Positions 36,642 through 45,620 of a stretch of DNA of 64,000 nucleotides are shown piece after piece. The translations under genes and the position numbers were made by a program. Where the stretch lies: contig NZ_JAQSLN010000003.1 of NCBI RefSeq assembly GCF_028649655.1, forward strand, positions 558,001 to 622,000, read 5' to 3'. Positions within the stretch are counted from its first letter, which is position 1, and each line of letters begins with the position of its first letter. The stretch comes from Halobacteriovorax sp. GB3. Its GTDB lineage: Bacteria; Bdellovibrionota; Bacteriovoracia; Bacteriovoracales; Bacteriovoracaceae. The notes beneath the pieces are model-generated. The model was not told the origin of the DNA and did not search any database. It saw only the letters and a list, made by a program, of their open reading frames with translations.

Positions 36642-38585
36642 TTAATCAAAGTTGATTTCTTTAGCGAGCTTAGATTTTTTCATTCTCTTAGCGAGATCAT
36701 TACCCGTTCTAAAGATCAAATGAATTGGTGTATTATCAAATTCGAAAGCATCACGAAGACCATTTTTAAGATAACGACGATAGCTATCAGGAATTCCCTG
36801 AGACTTATTGGTAAAGAAAAGAAAAGTAGGAGGACTCGTCTTTACCATAGACGTATACTTAACTTTAAAACGCTTCCCCTTTGCTCCCTTAGTAACAATA
36901 GGGTGTCTTTCAATGAGATCAAAAATATAGCGGTTAAGGGCCGATGTTGGAATCTGGCGCTTTCTAATGAGAACCGTTTTTTTCATGGCATTTCTAAGTT
37001 GTTTTACTCTCTTTCCATACTTTGCAGAAATAGGAATGAGATCACAGAAATAAAGCCAAGGAACATCACGGCGAAGATCTTTTAACCACTCTCTTTTTGC
37101 CTTTTCGTCTTTAAGCTCGTCTCCTAAAAGATCAATCTTATTGAGACAAACAATAACTGACTTACCTTTTTCAAGGGCAATATCGAGAAGGCGACGATCT
37201 TGGTGCCCCATTCCTTTGGTTGCATCAATCATATAGATGACAATATCAGATTCTGTAATACAACGAAGTGAGCGATAAACAGATTGCTCTTCAATGAAGC
37301 CTTTTACTGATTTTTGACGACGAATCCCCGCTGTATCGACAACGTGTAGAGAGCGCCAAAAACTTCCTTCATCGATTTCTTCATCTAGTTGTTGTGACTC
37401 AGAGTCTTGTTGCTCATCTTGCTCGTCCTGTTGTTCATCTTGTTCGCTCTCATCGCTTTCAAAGACTTGAGAGTAAAGACGATCGAGATTTTCATCATCA
37501 CTTTCGGCCGAAGAGAAATCATCATCAACATAAACGTCTTCCTCAGAAAAATCTTCTTCAGAAAATTGATCGTACTCTCCTTCAAAATTATCAACAAGAC
37601 CATCGAGAAGCATATCATCTTCTAAGTGGCGAATCCCATTACTCTTATCTGCGCTTTCTTCACGGTTATAAGAATTGATCATCGACTCATAGACATCTGG
37701 GTTATTTTTTCTGAAGTCTTCGTATTGCTTAAAGAGAAGTCCATCTTGTTTAAAGATATTCATATCTTCATTCAATTCCTTAGATTCCTTTCCAAAATAA
37801 AGATCAAAGTAACCTTCAATTGGATCAACAGTAGTCCCAGGAATATCGGATACAAGGGCCCTTTTTGAACCAACGAGGTGGTTAAGAAGAGTAGACTTTC
37901 CAGCATTAGGAGCACCAATGAGGGCCACACGTGAAACAACTTGTTCTCTTGGTGTAACACCTTTTTGTAAATGCCCACTAACGAGTGTCTCATTATTTGT
38001 CTGATAATTCGCAAGTTTTCCGTGAATTCTCTCACGTAACTCTTGCACTCCTAAACCGTGTGCAGAAGAGACCATAAACATATTCTCAGGGTCGAGACCG
38101 AGAGAGTAGAAGTCAACTTCATCACCCCATTGTTTATCAGAATCAAACTTGTTCACAATCAGCCAAAAGTCTTTTCTTTGTGTTCGAATATAACGAGCGA
38201 TTTGTTCATCAAAAGGAAGAACACCTTCACGCACATCTACGACAAAAAGAACCAAATCAGACTCCTGAATGGCCATTTCAGCATGCTCAGTCATAATATT
38301 GAAGAATTTATCAGCATACATATCATCATTGCTGATACTTGAATCACTTCTTTTTTCTTCAATCTTTTGTGGATAGAAACCACCAGTATCAACCAGGATC
38401 GTTTCACACTCTTGTTCATTAGCAAGATCATCAAACTTGGCAATCCCATAGTGACGATCTCTCGTAACTCCTGGCATATCATGTGTGATGGCCTTATGTT
38501 GTTTTTTCAATAAACGGTTAAAGAGAGAACTCTTTCCCACGTTTGGTCTTCCAATTAAGGAAATAACCATAGATCTTTTACTCAT
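36642..38585 (-). CDS. der: Ribosome-associated GTPase Der with large acidic insertion
   Basis: Der (EngA) has two GTPase domains and a KH-like C-terminus and helps mature the 50S subunit. Here: first P-loop GRPNVGKSS, DTGG, NKFD; second P-loop GAPNAGKST, PGTT, DTAGIRR, NKID; and the C-terminal KH-like part with PPTFLFF. Total ~647 residues against ~450-490 usual. The excess is about 150 residues between PGTT and DTAG of the second GTPase, at roughly residues 263-410, full of Asp/Glu/Ser/Gln (DEQQDEQDEQQD). It lies in a loop that normally holds only ~12 residues. The first GTPase has a small ~12-residue insertion after DTGG. The start is taken at 38585 on ribosome-site spacing. Confidence 0.95.
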   Translation of the reverse strand: MSKRSMVISLIGRPNVGKSSLFNRLLKKQHKAITHDMPGVTRDRHYGIAKFDDLANEQECETILVDTGGFYPQKIEEKRSDSSISNDDMYADKFFNIMTEHAEMAIQESDLVLFVVDVREGVLPFDEQIARYIRTQRKDFWLIVNKFDSDKQWGDEVDFYSLGLDPENMFMVSSAHGLGVQELRERIHGKLANYQTNNETLVSGHLQKGVTPREQVVSRVALIGAPNAGKSTLLNHLVGSKRALVSDIPGTTVDPIEGYFDLYFGKESKELNEDMNIFKQDGLLFKQYEDFRKNNPDVYESMINSYNREESADKSNGIRHLEDDMLLDGLVDNFEGEYDQFSEEDFSEEDVYVDDDFSSAESDDENLDRLYSQVFESDESEQDEQQDEQDEQQDSESQQLDEEIDEGSFWRSLHVVDTAGIRRQKSVKGFIEEQSVYRSLRCITESDIVIYMIDATKGMGHQDRRLLDIALEKGKSVIVCLNKIDLLGDELKDEKAKREWLKDLRRDVPWLYFCDLIPISAKYGKRVKQLRNAMKKTVLIRKRQIPTSALNRYIFDLIERHPIVTKGAKGKRFKVKYTSMVKTSPPTFLFFTNKSQGIPDSYRRYLKNGLRDAFEFDNTPIHLIFRTGNDLAKRMKKSKLAKEINFD

Positions 38586-38602
38586 AATCATTCACCTTTT
38601 AT

Positions 38603-39589
38603 TTATCTTTTTCTCCAAACACGATTTGAATCTTGAGCTCTTGGAAGTCCAAGCTCTTCAAGTACAAAGTTGTTTTTAAACCACTTTGGTGAAACTTTTA
38701 CGTGTAAGTTTAGATGAACTTTACCAGCGACCATGGCCTCAATTTTCTTTCTCGAACGCGTCCCGATTTCTTTAATCATTGTTCCCTTAGAACCAACAAC
38801 AATGGCCCTTTGAGATGGACGGTTCACAAGGATTGTCGCAGAAATAAAGGCCGTAACACTTGGCTTTTTCCCTCTATCAAATTCATCTCTTTGTCTCATG
38901 TCTTTGTATTCATCAACAACGACAGCAACTTCATATGGAATTTCATCTTTTAAAAGTTCGAAGGCCTGCTCACGAATGTATTCCGTTGCAAAAAATCTCT
39001 CATTCTTATTTGAGATTTCTCCACCATCGTAAAGGTGTGGACCTGGTTTCGCACTATCACAAAGAGCACCTGTTAGTGCGTGCATATTATCCCCAGACTT
39101 AGATGATACAACAAAAAACTTTGTAAGCTCAGGAAGAACTTCTTTTGCTTTTTCAAAAACTTCAGCAAGAGGTAAGGCCTCAGCATTTTCGATACGATCA
39201 GATTTCGTAAAGACAATCCAAGTCTCTCCAAGTTCTCTTTGAATATTTTCTTTAAATTCTGTAATTTGAGGAAAGATCTCTTTTGATAGATCAATTAAAA
39301 GAAGATTGATATCGGCACCTTCAGTTCCCTCTCTCGCCTGTTCATTAAGCCTTTTGTTTAGTTCTTGATTCGACTTATGCAGACCCGGAGTATCAACGAG
39401 AATAACTTCCGTATGATCAACAGTGAAAACACAGTGAAATTTATTTCTCGTTGTCTGTGCTTTATTAGTAACAATACTTAAATCTAGCCCTAGAAGATAA
39501 TTAATCATAGAACTTTTACCAACGTTTGGAGCTCCAAGAATAGCAACCATAATCGATTTATTATCCGGGTGTTGATGTTCAATAAGCAT
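38603..39589 (-). CDS. era: GTPase Era
   Basis: 328 residues: P-loop GAPNVGKSS, DTPGLH, FTKSD (NKxD variant) and the C-terminal KH domain with VVGSKGTMIKEIG. Era binds 16S rRNA near its 3' end and couples 30S assembly to growth. The NKxD motif reads TKSD, a mild variant. A GGAGG ribosome site precedes the ATG. It lies between rnc and der in one operon. Confidence 0.97.
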   Translation of the reverse strand: MLIEHQHPDNKSIMVAILGAPNVGKSSMINYLLGLDLSIVTNKAQTTRNKFHCVFTVDHTEVILVDTPGLHKSNQELNKRLNEQAREGTEGADINLLLIDLSKEIFPQITEFKENIQRELGETWIVFTKSDRIENAEALPLAEVFEKAKEVLPELTKFFVVSSKSGDNMHALTGALCDSAKPGPHLYDGGEISNKNERFFATEYIREQAFELLKDEIPYEVAVVVDEYKDMRQRDEFDRGKKPSVTAFISATILVNRPSQRAIVVGSKGTMIKEIGTRSRKKIEAMVAGKVHLNLHVKVSPKWFKNNFVLEELGLPRAQDSNRVWRKR

Positions 39590-39611
39590 AGTCTTTCCTC
39601 CGATAGATGAA

Positions 39612-40463
39612 TTAAAAATTATATAGTTTTTCTTTTAAGCATTTTTTTGCACATTGGTGCTCGGCCTCTTTCTTAGATTTCCCACTGGCCTTACAAATAA
39701 CCTTATCGCAAATAACAAGTTCAATAACAAAGCCCGTTTCACTTTGATCGATCACTCGATAAAGAGGTGTCTCTGTAAACATTTTCATTGTTAATTCTTG
39801 TAATTTAGATTTTGAATCGAATTCTAAGAGCTGATCAGGACTGAAAAAATCCATATTGTATTTACTTTTAAATAGCTCACAAAGGTGACTAAAAAAGCTT
39901 TTAGCAAAACCTAGACCACCTGTTAAATAACTTGCTCCTAAAAGGGCTTCAACAATATCGGCCATGACACTTTCATTAAAATGACCTCTTTTTAGGAATT
40001 CACCCTTACCTACAAGTGCAACTTCGGACACTCCCATAAGCTCAGCAATCTTTGCGAGAGTCTTTTCATTTACTAGCGCCCCTCTCATTTTTGAAAGCTC
40101 ACCCTCAGAAAAGTCGTGAATGTCACTATAAAGAGTTGTGCTAACAATGAGAGAAAGAACTGTATCACCGAGAAACTCAAGGCGCTCATAGCTTTTGTTA
40201 GCGAGAGGCTTCATTTCATGAACCAAAGATTTGTGAGTAAGTGCTTCACAAAGAAGCTCACGCTCCAACTTTTCTAAAGAGTTCTTTTGTATGAATGAAT
40301 CGAGGATTTCATGCTCGAGAAGAGCTTTTTTAAAGTCTTGATAAGGAAGTGGTGCCGAAGAGCGTCCTTTATAAAAAGCATTGATACCTTGTACCCAACC
40401 AGAAAGACACTTTGCATCATCATTTTCAAATGCGTAATCTTTCACGAGTGAATTAAAGGTCAT
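39612..40463 (-). CDS. rnc: Ribonuclease III
   Basis: 283 residues. Signature YERLEFLGDTVL with the catalytic acidic residues, second acidic motif ADIVEALLGASY and a C-terminal double-stranded RNA-binding domain (SKLQELT... ASGKSKKEAEHQCAKKCL). It processes rRNA precursors. About 55 residues precede the catalytic domain, longer than in E. coli (226 residues total). GGAG lies 6 bp before the ATG at 40463, which I prefer to a TTG codon four codons earlier. First gene of rnc-era-der. Confidence 0.97.
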   Translation of the reverse strand: MTFNSLVKDYAFENDDAKCLSGWVQGINAFYKGRSSAPLPYQDFKKALLEHEILDSFIQKNSLEKLERELLCEALTHKSLVHEMKPLANKSYERLEFLGDTVLSLIVSTTLYSDIHDFSEGELSKMRGALVNEKTLAKIAELMGVSEVALVGKGEFLKRGHFNESVMADIVEALLGASYLTGGLGFAKSFFSHLCELFKSKYNMDFFSPDQLLEFDSKSKLQELTMKMFTETPLYRVIDQSETGFVIELVICDKVICKASGKSKKEAEHQCAKKCLKEKLYNF

Positions 40464-40660
40464 CTTATGCTCCAAAAGGGCCCACTTATATTTAACTAAT
40501 TAAAATTCTTCCCTTTTCTAACACTTTCACTCTTTTGAATCAATAGATGATTAAGGTGTTGTGAAATTTTATCAAGGGCGATAATATTTTAGACAGGAAT
40601 CTCTGAACTTAATCAGTTATTACCAAAAATCAGTGACTTATAAATAAGAAAGGTTCACAA

Positions 40661-41635
40661 ATGGACAATCATTTCAATAAAGAAAATTTAAAAAACTGGC
40701 AAAACAACTTTTTCAAGCTCATGGATGCCAATGGAAAAAGTCCAAATACCATTAAAAATTACAAAACAGACTTGCAGTGCTTTAACAACTACCTTATGCA
40801 CAAACAGGGGCATCTCGATATCAGTGGCTTTGAGATTTCTCATATTAAAGACTACGGAGCCTATCTAGATAATAAGTACAACTCACATAATTCAAGAAGA
40901 AGACGTGTTCAGGCACTTCGCCTTTTCTTTGATTACCTCGTTGAAAGAGGAGCCTTTAATTCTAACCCAGTGAGAAAACTTCCAACCTCTCCAAAATTTC
41001 TCGATATCCCGCGCCCAACGCCTTTTATCGATGTAAAAACACTTTGGGTTCACTTACTTGAAGAAGAGAAAAACGAGAGTGACATGGCCAAGCTCTTGGC
41101 CTTAAGAAATCAAGTGATCATGCTTCTTATCTATGGAGCAGGTCTCAAAGTGAGTGATCTTCAAAATATTACGACGGCCCAAATTTTTAAGGGAACAAGT
41201 CCAAGAGTGCTTATTCATCATCCAAAACGCGACTCTTACACAATTCCACTCCCGGCCATTACAAGTCTAGTTTTTGATCGCTACTTAGAACTACTCAATA
41301 CTTTCAAAAAGAAAGATAACTTAGAATTTAATGAACTTCTTTTTAATGCGAATCCTTATAGAATCCTCTCTGGAGGACTTTCTGCACGAGGGCTTGAGAT
41401 TGTTTTTGAAGAGCTTAGAAAAAAGCTTATGATAACACTCACACCCAAGTCTCTAAGACAGGCCTGTATCTTCAAATGGCTTGGGCAAGATAAGGCCGAT
41501 AACCTTATCAAGGAATGGCTTGGACTAGCACCCTCTTATTCTTTAAAACTCTATAAAGAACACATGTCATCACATATCTACCACGATACATTTCTAGAAG
41601 AACTTTATAAAAATAACTTATCTAAGACGAATTAG
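40661..41635 (+). CDS. Xer-like tyrosine recombinase lacking catalytic residues
   Basis: 324 residues with the full layout of XerC/XerD: an N-terminal SAM-like core-binding domain (~12-105) and a C-terminal catalytic-type domain. Against the R-K-H-R-H-Y set, the first Arg is Lys (GAGLKVSDL, K163), the motif-II His is Lys (TPKSLRQA, K263), the last His is Leu (LGLAP, L289), while R266 and the Tyr nucleophile (LYKEH, Y298) stay. Recombination is therefore doubtful; DNA binding may remain. It is a lone gene with no attachment site, so it is not an integrase of a visible element. Confidence 0.8.
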   Translation: MDNHFNKENLKNWQNNFFKLMDANGKSPNTIKNYKTDLQCFNNYLMHKQGHLDISGFEISHIKDYGAYLDNKYNSHNSRRRRVQALRLFFDYLVERGAFNSNPVRKLPTSPKFLDIPRPTPFIDVKTLWVHLLEEEKNESDMAKLLALRNQVIMLLIYGAGLKVSDLQNITTAQIFKGTSPRVLIHHPKRDSYTIPLPAITSLVFDRYLELLNTFKKKDNLEFNELLFNANPYRILSGGLSARGLEIVFEELRKKLMITLTPKSLRQACIFKWLGQDKADNLIKEWLGLAPSYSLKLYKEHMSSHIYHDTFLEELYKNNLSKTN

Positions 41636-42450
41636 TCGCGAAGGTCTTGGGGTCTCTGTTGTACAGGGACTCCAGTGTCTTGGTCGAGATGCCAACGATC
41701 AACAAAGAGTTCTTGACGCTCAATCTTATAAAAATCGAGATCCTTTTTTAGCTCATCTATTTGAAAGGCCAATTGGCGCTGAAGTTTTGCAAAATCTTCT
41801 TTCTTACTAATCAGCTGATCAACAGCTTTTTCTCTCTGCTTTATCAAATCATTAATTTGCTCATCATACTTAGCGGCAACTTTGACTTTTTCCTGATCAA
41901 AACTCCAAATGAAGTGATTTACTTTGTTGAGCTGGTTGAAAAAATCTTTCTTTCTTCTAAGAAGGGTCATTCGATAAAGAGAGGCTTGATCAACTCTTTT
42001 TGCAAGATCTTCAGAATCAAAAACAAGAACCGTCCCTCTTCGAAAATAAAGACTCTCCCCCCAACAAGGATTGAGATTTTCCGCATAAATTGTAAAGTAG
42101 CCATCTTCAGATGAGCGAACATGACCAACACAAGGAGTGCGATCTTTCATTGTAATCACATTAAACTCCACGCGGTCACCGGCCCTAAAAAAACGCACTG
42201 TCGAATTTTCAGAACTAATCTTCATAAGATTGGCCGTTTTATCTCTATCAGTCACTCGACCGGAGAATTTAGCATAATTTAAATCGCGATCATAAAAGGA
42301 ATCGAGACCCTCTAAGCTCTCACTTGTCGCCATTTTTTCTTTGGCCACAGGCTTTCTTCTAAGACCCTCTTTTTTAGTAAATTCAGACCCTATCGCCATA
42401 GGAGCTAAACTAAATATCATCAATGTAAGTAAGATAAACTTGTGACGCAT
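41632..42450 (-). CDS. Secreted protein with C-terminal coiled coil
   Basis: 272 residues. Signal peptide (KFILLTLMIFSLAPMAIGS), a beta-rich middle (residues ~60-150: FFRAGDRVEFNVITMKDRTPCVG, reminiscent of flagellar/FlgA or SH3-like exported domains) with two Cys, then a ~90-residue helical coiled coil rich in Lys and Glu. Function unknown. Its 3' end overlaps the convergent Xer-like gene by 4 bp. Confidence 0.7.
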   Translation of the reverse strand: MRHKFILLTLMIFSLAPMAIGSEFTKKEGLRRKPVAKEKMATSESLEGLDSFYDRDLNYAKFSGRVTDRDKTANLMKISSENSTVRFFRAGDRVEFNVITMKDRTPCVGHVRSSEDGYFTIYAENLNPCWGESLYFRRGTVLVFDSEDLAKRVDQASLYRMTLLRRKKDFFNQLNKVNHFIWSFDQEKVKVAAKYDEQINDLIKQREKAVDQLISKKEDFAKLQRQLAFQIDELKKDLDFYKIERQELFVDRWHLDQDTGVPVQQRPQDLRD

Positions 42451-42560
42451 AACTTTATTATGGCCTAAGGTGAAACAAATTGTTTTGGGCGGAAAAACTT
42501 GTCTAGAGGCCTTCTCATTGCTACCTTAATCTAGTATTTCAACAAAACTTAGGAGTTATT

Positions 42561-43205
42561 ATGGACTTTTTCCTAGATACAGGAATCATCTCAGAAATTG
42601 AAGAAGCGGCCACATGGGGAATCATTGATGGTGTAACGACAAACCCATCACTTATCGCTCAAACAGGACGCACTCAAGAAGAGGTCATCACAGATATTAC
42701 TAAGATTATTGATGGTCCAATTTCAGCGGAAGTTATCTCAACAGAAAGAGAAGCGATGATTAAAGAAGGTGCAAAACTTGCTGAGATCAATGAAAATATC
42801 GTTATTAAACTTCCTCTAACAATCGATGGAATCTCTGCTTGTAAGTGGTTTTCTGACAATAATATCAACACGAACGTCACACTTTGTTTCTCGGCCAACC
42901 AGGCCCTTTTAGCTGCGAAAAATGGAGCAACTTATATTTCTCCATTCCTAGGTCGTCTTGACGATATTTCACATGATGGTGTTCAGCTCATCAACGAAAT
43001 CAGACAAGTTTACGATAACTATGGATTTCAAACTCAAATCCTAGCAGCTTCAATTCGCCACCCAATGCACGTTAAAGAATGTGCTCTTATTGGTGCCGAT
43101 GTTGCAACAATGCCTATCAAGGTTGTTAAACAACTTTTCAAGCATCAGCTCACTGATCAAGGACTTGAGCAATTCCTTAAAGATCACGCTAATGCGAACA
43201 AATAA
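42561..43205 (+). CDS. Transaldolase/fructose-6-phosphate aldolase family enzyme
   Basis: 214 residues of the short transaldolase type (TalC/FSA). The Schiff-base Lys is in VIKLPLT; other family motifs are [17 protein letters not shown] and SPFLGRLDD. Such enzymes act as transaldolase in the pentose phosphate pathway or as fructose-6-phosphate aldolase; length and motifs fit the subfamily but do not decide between them. AGGAG lies before the ATG. It stands alone. Confidence 0.93.
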   Translation: MDFFLDTGIISEIEEAATWGIIDGVTTNPSLIAQTGRTQEEVITDITKIIDGPISAEVISTEREAMIKEGAKLAEINENIVIKLPLTIDGISACKWFSDNNINTNVTLCFSANQALLAAKNGATYISPFLGRLDDISHDGVQLINEIRQVYDNYGFQTQILAASIRHPMHVKECALIGADVATMPIKVVKQLFKHQLTDQGLEQFLKDHANANK

Positions 43206-43291
43206 CCAGACTAAATAGCTCTGCTTATTATTTCTTAATATAAGGTTTCATTTCCCGATAGGAACATAGCTTTCTAAAAGGAGATGAAGCC

Positions 43292-44110
43292 TTGAAATCT
43301 TACCTATTCACTCTGTTAATGCTGATCGCACTAGTCTCTTGTACTGGTGGTGATGACGAGTCCCCAACAATTCAAGGTGGGCAAACTGCAGAAGTCAAAA
43401 ATAAATGGCAAGACACGGCCTTCCCTCTAAGTATCGAACTATCTACAGATTTTGATTCTTTCTATGATTCTGATGACACCGTTGATGGAAAAGATCCCAT
43501 TGAAAGAATGATGGCGCTTTGGAATGACTCTCATCCACAACTTACATTTTTCAATGACCCTTCAAAAGTTGTAAATTATGAACCATCTACTTCGGCCACT
43601 TACAAAGATGGTCTTATTGGAATTTATCTCTCACATAGCTGGTACGATGATTTTTCTTCAAGTGCTCTTGCTGTGACTCAATACTGGGCGACAAGCTCTG
43701 GTTTGATTATTCATGGTGATATTATTTTTAATAATAGAGACTATACGTTTTCAACTGATACGACTACAGATGGTGGCTACGATCTTGCGACAGTGGCCCT
43801 ACATGAGCTAGGACATTTAATAGGACTTAAGCATACTGCTTGGTGGGAGTATCCAAGTATTATGGGTGATAGCTTAGGTGCACAAGAAGTCAAACAAGAA
43901 GTTTACGATGTCGATAAAGAAAACCTCACAGAACTCTACCCTTCGACGACGGCCTTAGCACTATCAAAGTCAATTCAAAACCTTCGAATTGAAAAACAAG
44001 ATGATACTGATGAAAAAGTTTACCGCGGAGTCATTGAACTCCATCCCGATGGTACTTGCTATCACTATCTAGAAAATGAGCTCATTGAAACACATGAAAC
44101 AAATCTCTAA
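43292..44110 (+). CDS. Lipoprotein metalloprotease with matrixin zinc motif
   Basis: 272 residues from TTG, with AAGGAG 9 bp upstream. Lipobox LLMLIALVSC gives a lipid-anchored protein. The zinc site HELGHLIGLKH (H-E-x-x-H-x-x-G-x-x-H) is the full metzincin motif, followed by an IMGDS Met-turn-like stretch. This is a peptidase of the M10 (matrixin) type in the periplasm or on the cell surface. In a predatory or saprophytic bacterium it could digest host or environmental protein; the target is unknown. Confidence 0.85.
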   Translation: MKSYLFTLLMLIALVSCTGGDDESPTIQGGQTAEVKNKWQDTAFPLSIELSTDFDSFYDSDDTVDGKDPIERMMALWNDSHPQLTFFNDPSKVVNYEPSTSATYKDGLIGIYLSHSWYDDFSSSALAVTQYWATSSGLIIHGDIIFNNRDYTFSTDTTTDGGYDLATVALHELGHLIGLKHTAWWEYPSIMGDSLGAQEVKQEVYDVDKENLTELYPSTTALALSKSIQNLRIEKQDDTDEKVYRGVIELHPDGTCYHYLENELIETHETNL

Positions 44111-44114
44111 TATC

Positions 44115-44134
44115 AGGGCCTAAAGGCCCTTTTT
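44115..44134 (+). terminator. Terminator of the metalloprotease gene
   Basis: AGGGCC and GGCCCT (6 bp, loop TAAA) followed by TTTTT, 5 bp after the stop; it overlaps the end of the convergent sigma-factor gene. Confidence 0.8.
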
Positions 44135-44723
44135 ACTTCATATTTCTTTCGACACAATCCTTCATACGATTTCGACCGCGAAAGAGTAGTTGCCTAAGGT
44201 GAGTGGCCTTAATATCAAGAGCATCACAAATCTCATCACTATCAAATTCCTGAACAACCTTCATCATAAAAACACTTTTTTGAAGATCAGGTAAGTGTTC
44301 GAGACATTTCTCAATGATACTCATGGCCTCCTTTCCTTCAAGCTCATCACTTGGCTCTCGAATATCCTGGGACCAATGGCCATCACTTTTAAATTGAGAT
44401 TCAACGACCATTTCAATAGGATCAGTATTTTCAAACTTCATATTGGAGCGACGCTGCTCAGAAACTTTATGATAAAGAATGCCAAAGAGAAACGTACGAA
44501 TATGACTTCTTTTTTCAAAGCGATCTAATATTTCAAAGAAAGTAAGCCAGCAAGAATGAGTGACATCATGTGCTTTCTCTTCGCTGAGTCCCATTCCAAG
44601 TGCCGCTTTATACAAATGTTGAGTATAGACCTTAACTAGTTTTGATACGGCCTTCTCCTCTCTTTCAAAGAGTTTCTTTAAAAATTCTTCACTTTTAAAA
44701 TAGAGATAATCACCATTTTTCAC
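44133..44723 (-). CDS. RNA polymerase sigma factor, ECF type
   Basis: 196 residues with region 2 (YTQHLYKAALGMGLSEEKAHDVTHSCW ... FEKRSHIRTFLFGI) and region 4 (HLPDLQKSVFMMK ... DEICDALDIKATHLRQLLFRGRNRMK), the form of an extracytoplasmic-function sigma factor. No anti-sigma factor is recognisable next to it. It is divergent from the DUF547 protein gene, which could be a target. Confidence 0.88.
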   Translation of the reverse strand: MKNGDYLYFKSEEFLKKLFEREEKAVSKLVKVYTQHLYKAALGMGLSEEKAHDVTHSCWLTFFEILDRFEKRSHIRTFLFGILYHKVSEQRRSNMKFENTDPIEMVVESQFKSDGHWSQDIREPSDELEGKEAMSIIEKCLEHLPDLQKSVFMMKVVQEFDSDEICDALDIKATHLRQLLFRGRNRMKDCVERNMK

Positions 44724-44855
44724 TAGTACCTCTAAGCTTATAGGGCCTTCTTCAAGATTACTCTAAGAAATTGGAAATACAATTTAACTGAGAGATTCAT
44801 GTTAAAATTGTATCAAGAAATAAGGCGATGGCAAACAGAGGTCTTCGAGTGCATT

Positions 44856-45620
44856 ATGAAAATTATCTTCTTTTTTGGACTCATTTATTCAGTAGCTTCG
44901 TGGTCATTTGACCATTCCCACCAAAAATTCTCAAATGTCCTTGAAGAACATGTCCTTGTAAAAGGTACCCAATCCAAAGTGAATTATTCCAAGCTTGTGA
45001 AATCGTCTAAGGAACTTGAATCTTATTTAAACGAACTATCATCACTAAGTGAGCGAGAGTTTAAAAGTTTTACAAATGAGCAACAGCTTGCCTTCTTAAT
45101 CAATGCCTACAATGCTTTTACGCTAAAGCTTGTTATCGACAACTATCCGATTCGAAGCTTAAAAGACATAGGAACCCTATTTAAGTCGCCCTGGAAAAAA
45201 ACATTCTTTACTCTTTTTGGTAAAGAGAGACATCTCGATGAAATTGAACACGATATGATTCGAAAAAATTTTAATGAACCTCGAATACATTTTGCACTCG
45301 TCTGCGCTTCTATTAGCTGTCCACCACTTTCCAAAGAAGCCTACCAAGCAGACAAACTCAACGAACAACTTGATCAGCGGACATATGATTTTATCAATGA
45401 TAAAAAGAGAAACCGCTTGAGTATAAAGAAAAAAAGACTCTATCTCTCAAAAATTTTTCAGTGGTATGAACAAGATTTTTTAAAAGATGGCGGCTCTATA
45501 CAAGGCTTCATTAGAACATATATCGATGATACATTTGAAAGAGAAGCCCTTGATCGCGAAGACTTTAGGGTACGCTTTGAAAGATATGACTGGAGCCTCA
45601 ATGATCTTGAAGAAAATTAA
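44856..45620 (+). CDS. DUF547-domain exported protein
   Basis: About 254 residues. Start placed at ATG 44856, which gives a signal peptide (KIIFFFGLIYSVASWS); the frame opens 57 bp earlier. The DUF547 block is clear: LAFLINAYNAFTLKLV and HFALVCASISCPPLS with the conserved Cys pair. DUF547 proteins are exported and of unknown biochemical function, widespread in marine and gliding bacteria. Confidence 0.85.
   Translation: MKIIFFFGLIYSVASWSFDHSHQKFSNVLEEHVLVKGTQSKVNYSKLVKSSKELESYLNELSSLSEREFKSFTNEQQLAFLINAYNAFTLKLVIDNYPIRSLKDIGTLFKSPWKKTFFTLFGKERHLDEIEHDMIRKNFNEPRIHFALVCASISCPPLSKEAYQADKLNEQLDQRTYDFINDKKRNRLSIKKKRLYLSKIFQWYEQDFLKDGGSIQGFIRTYIDDTFEREALDREDFRVRFERYDWSLNDLEEN

Noticed and set aside
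40661-41635. Integrase of a genomic island
   Set aside because: No attachment-site repeats, tRNA, other mobile genes or change in composition; catalytic residues are lost.
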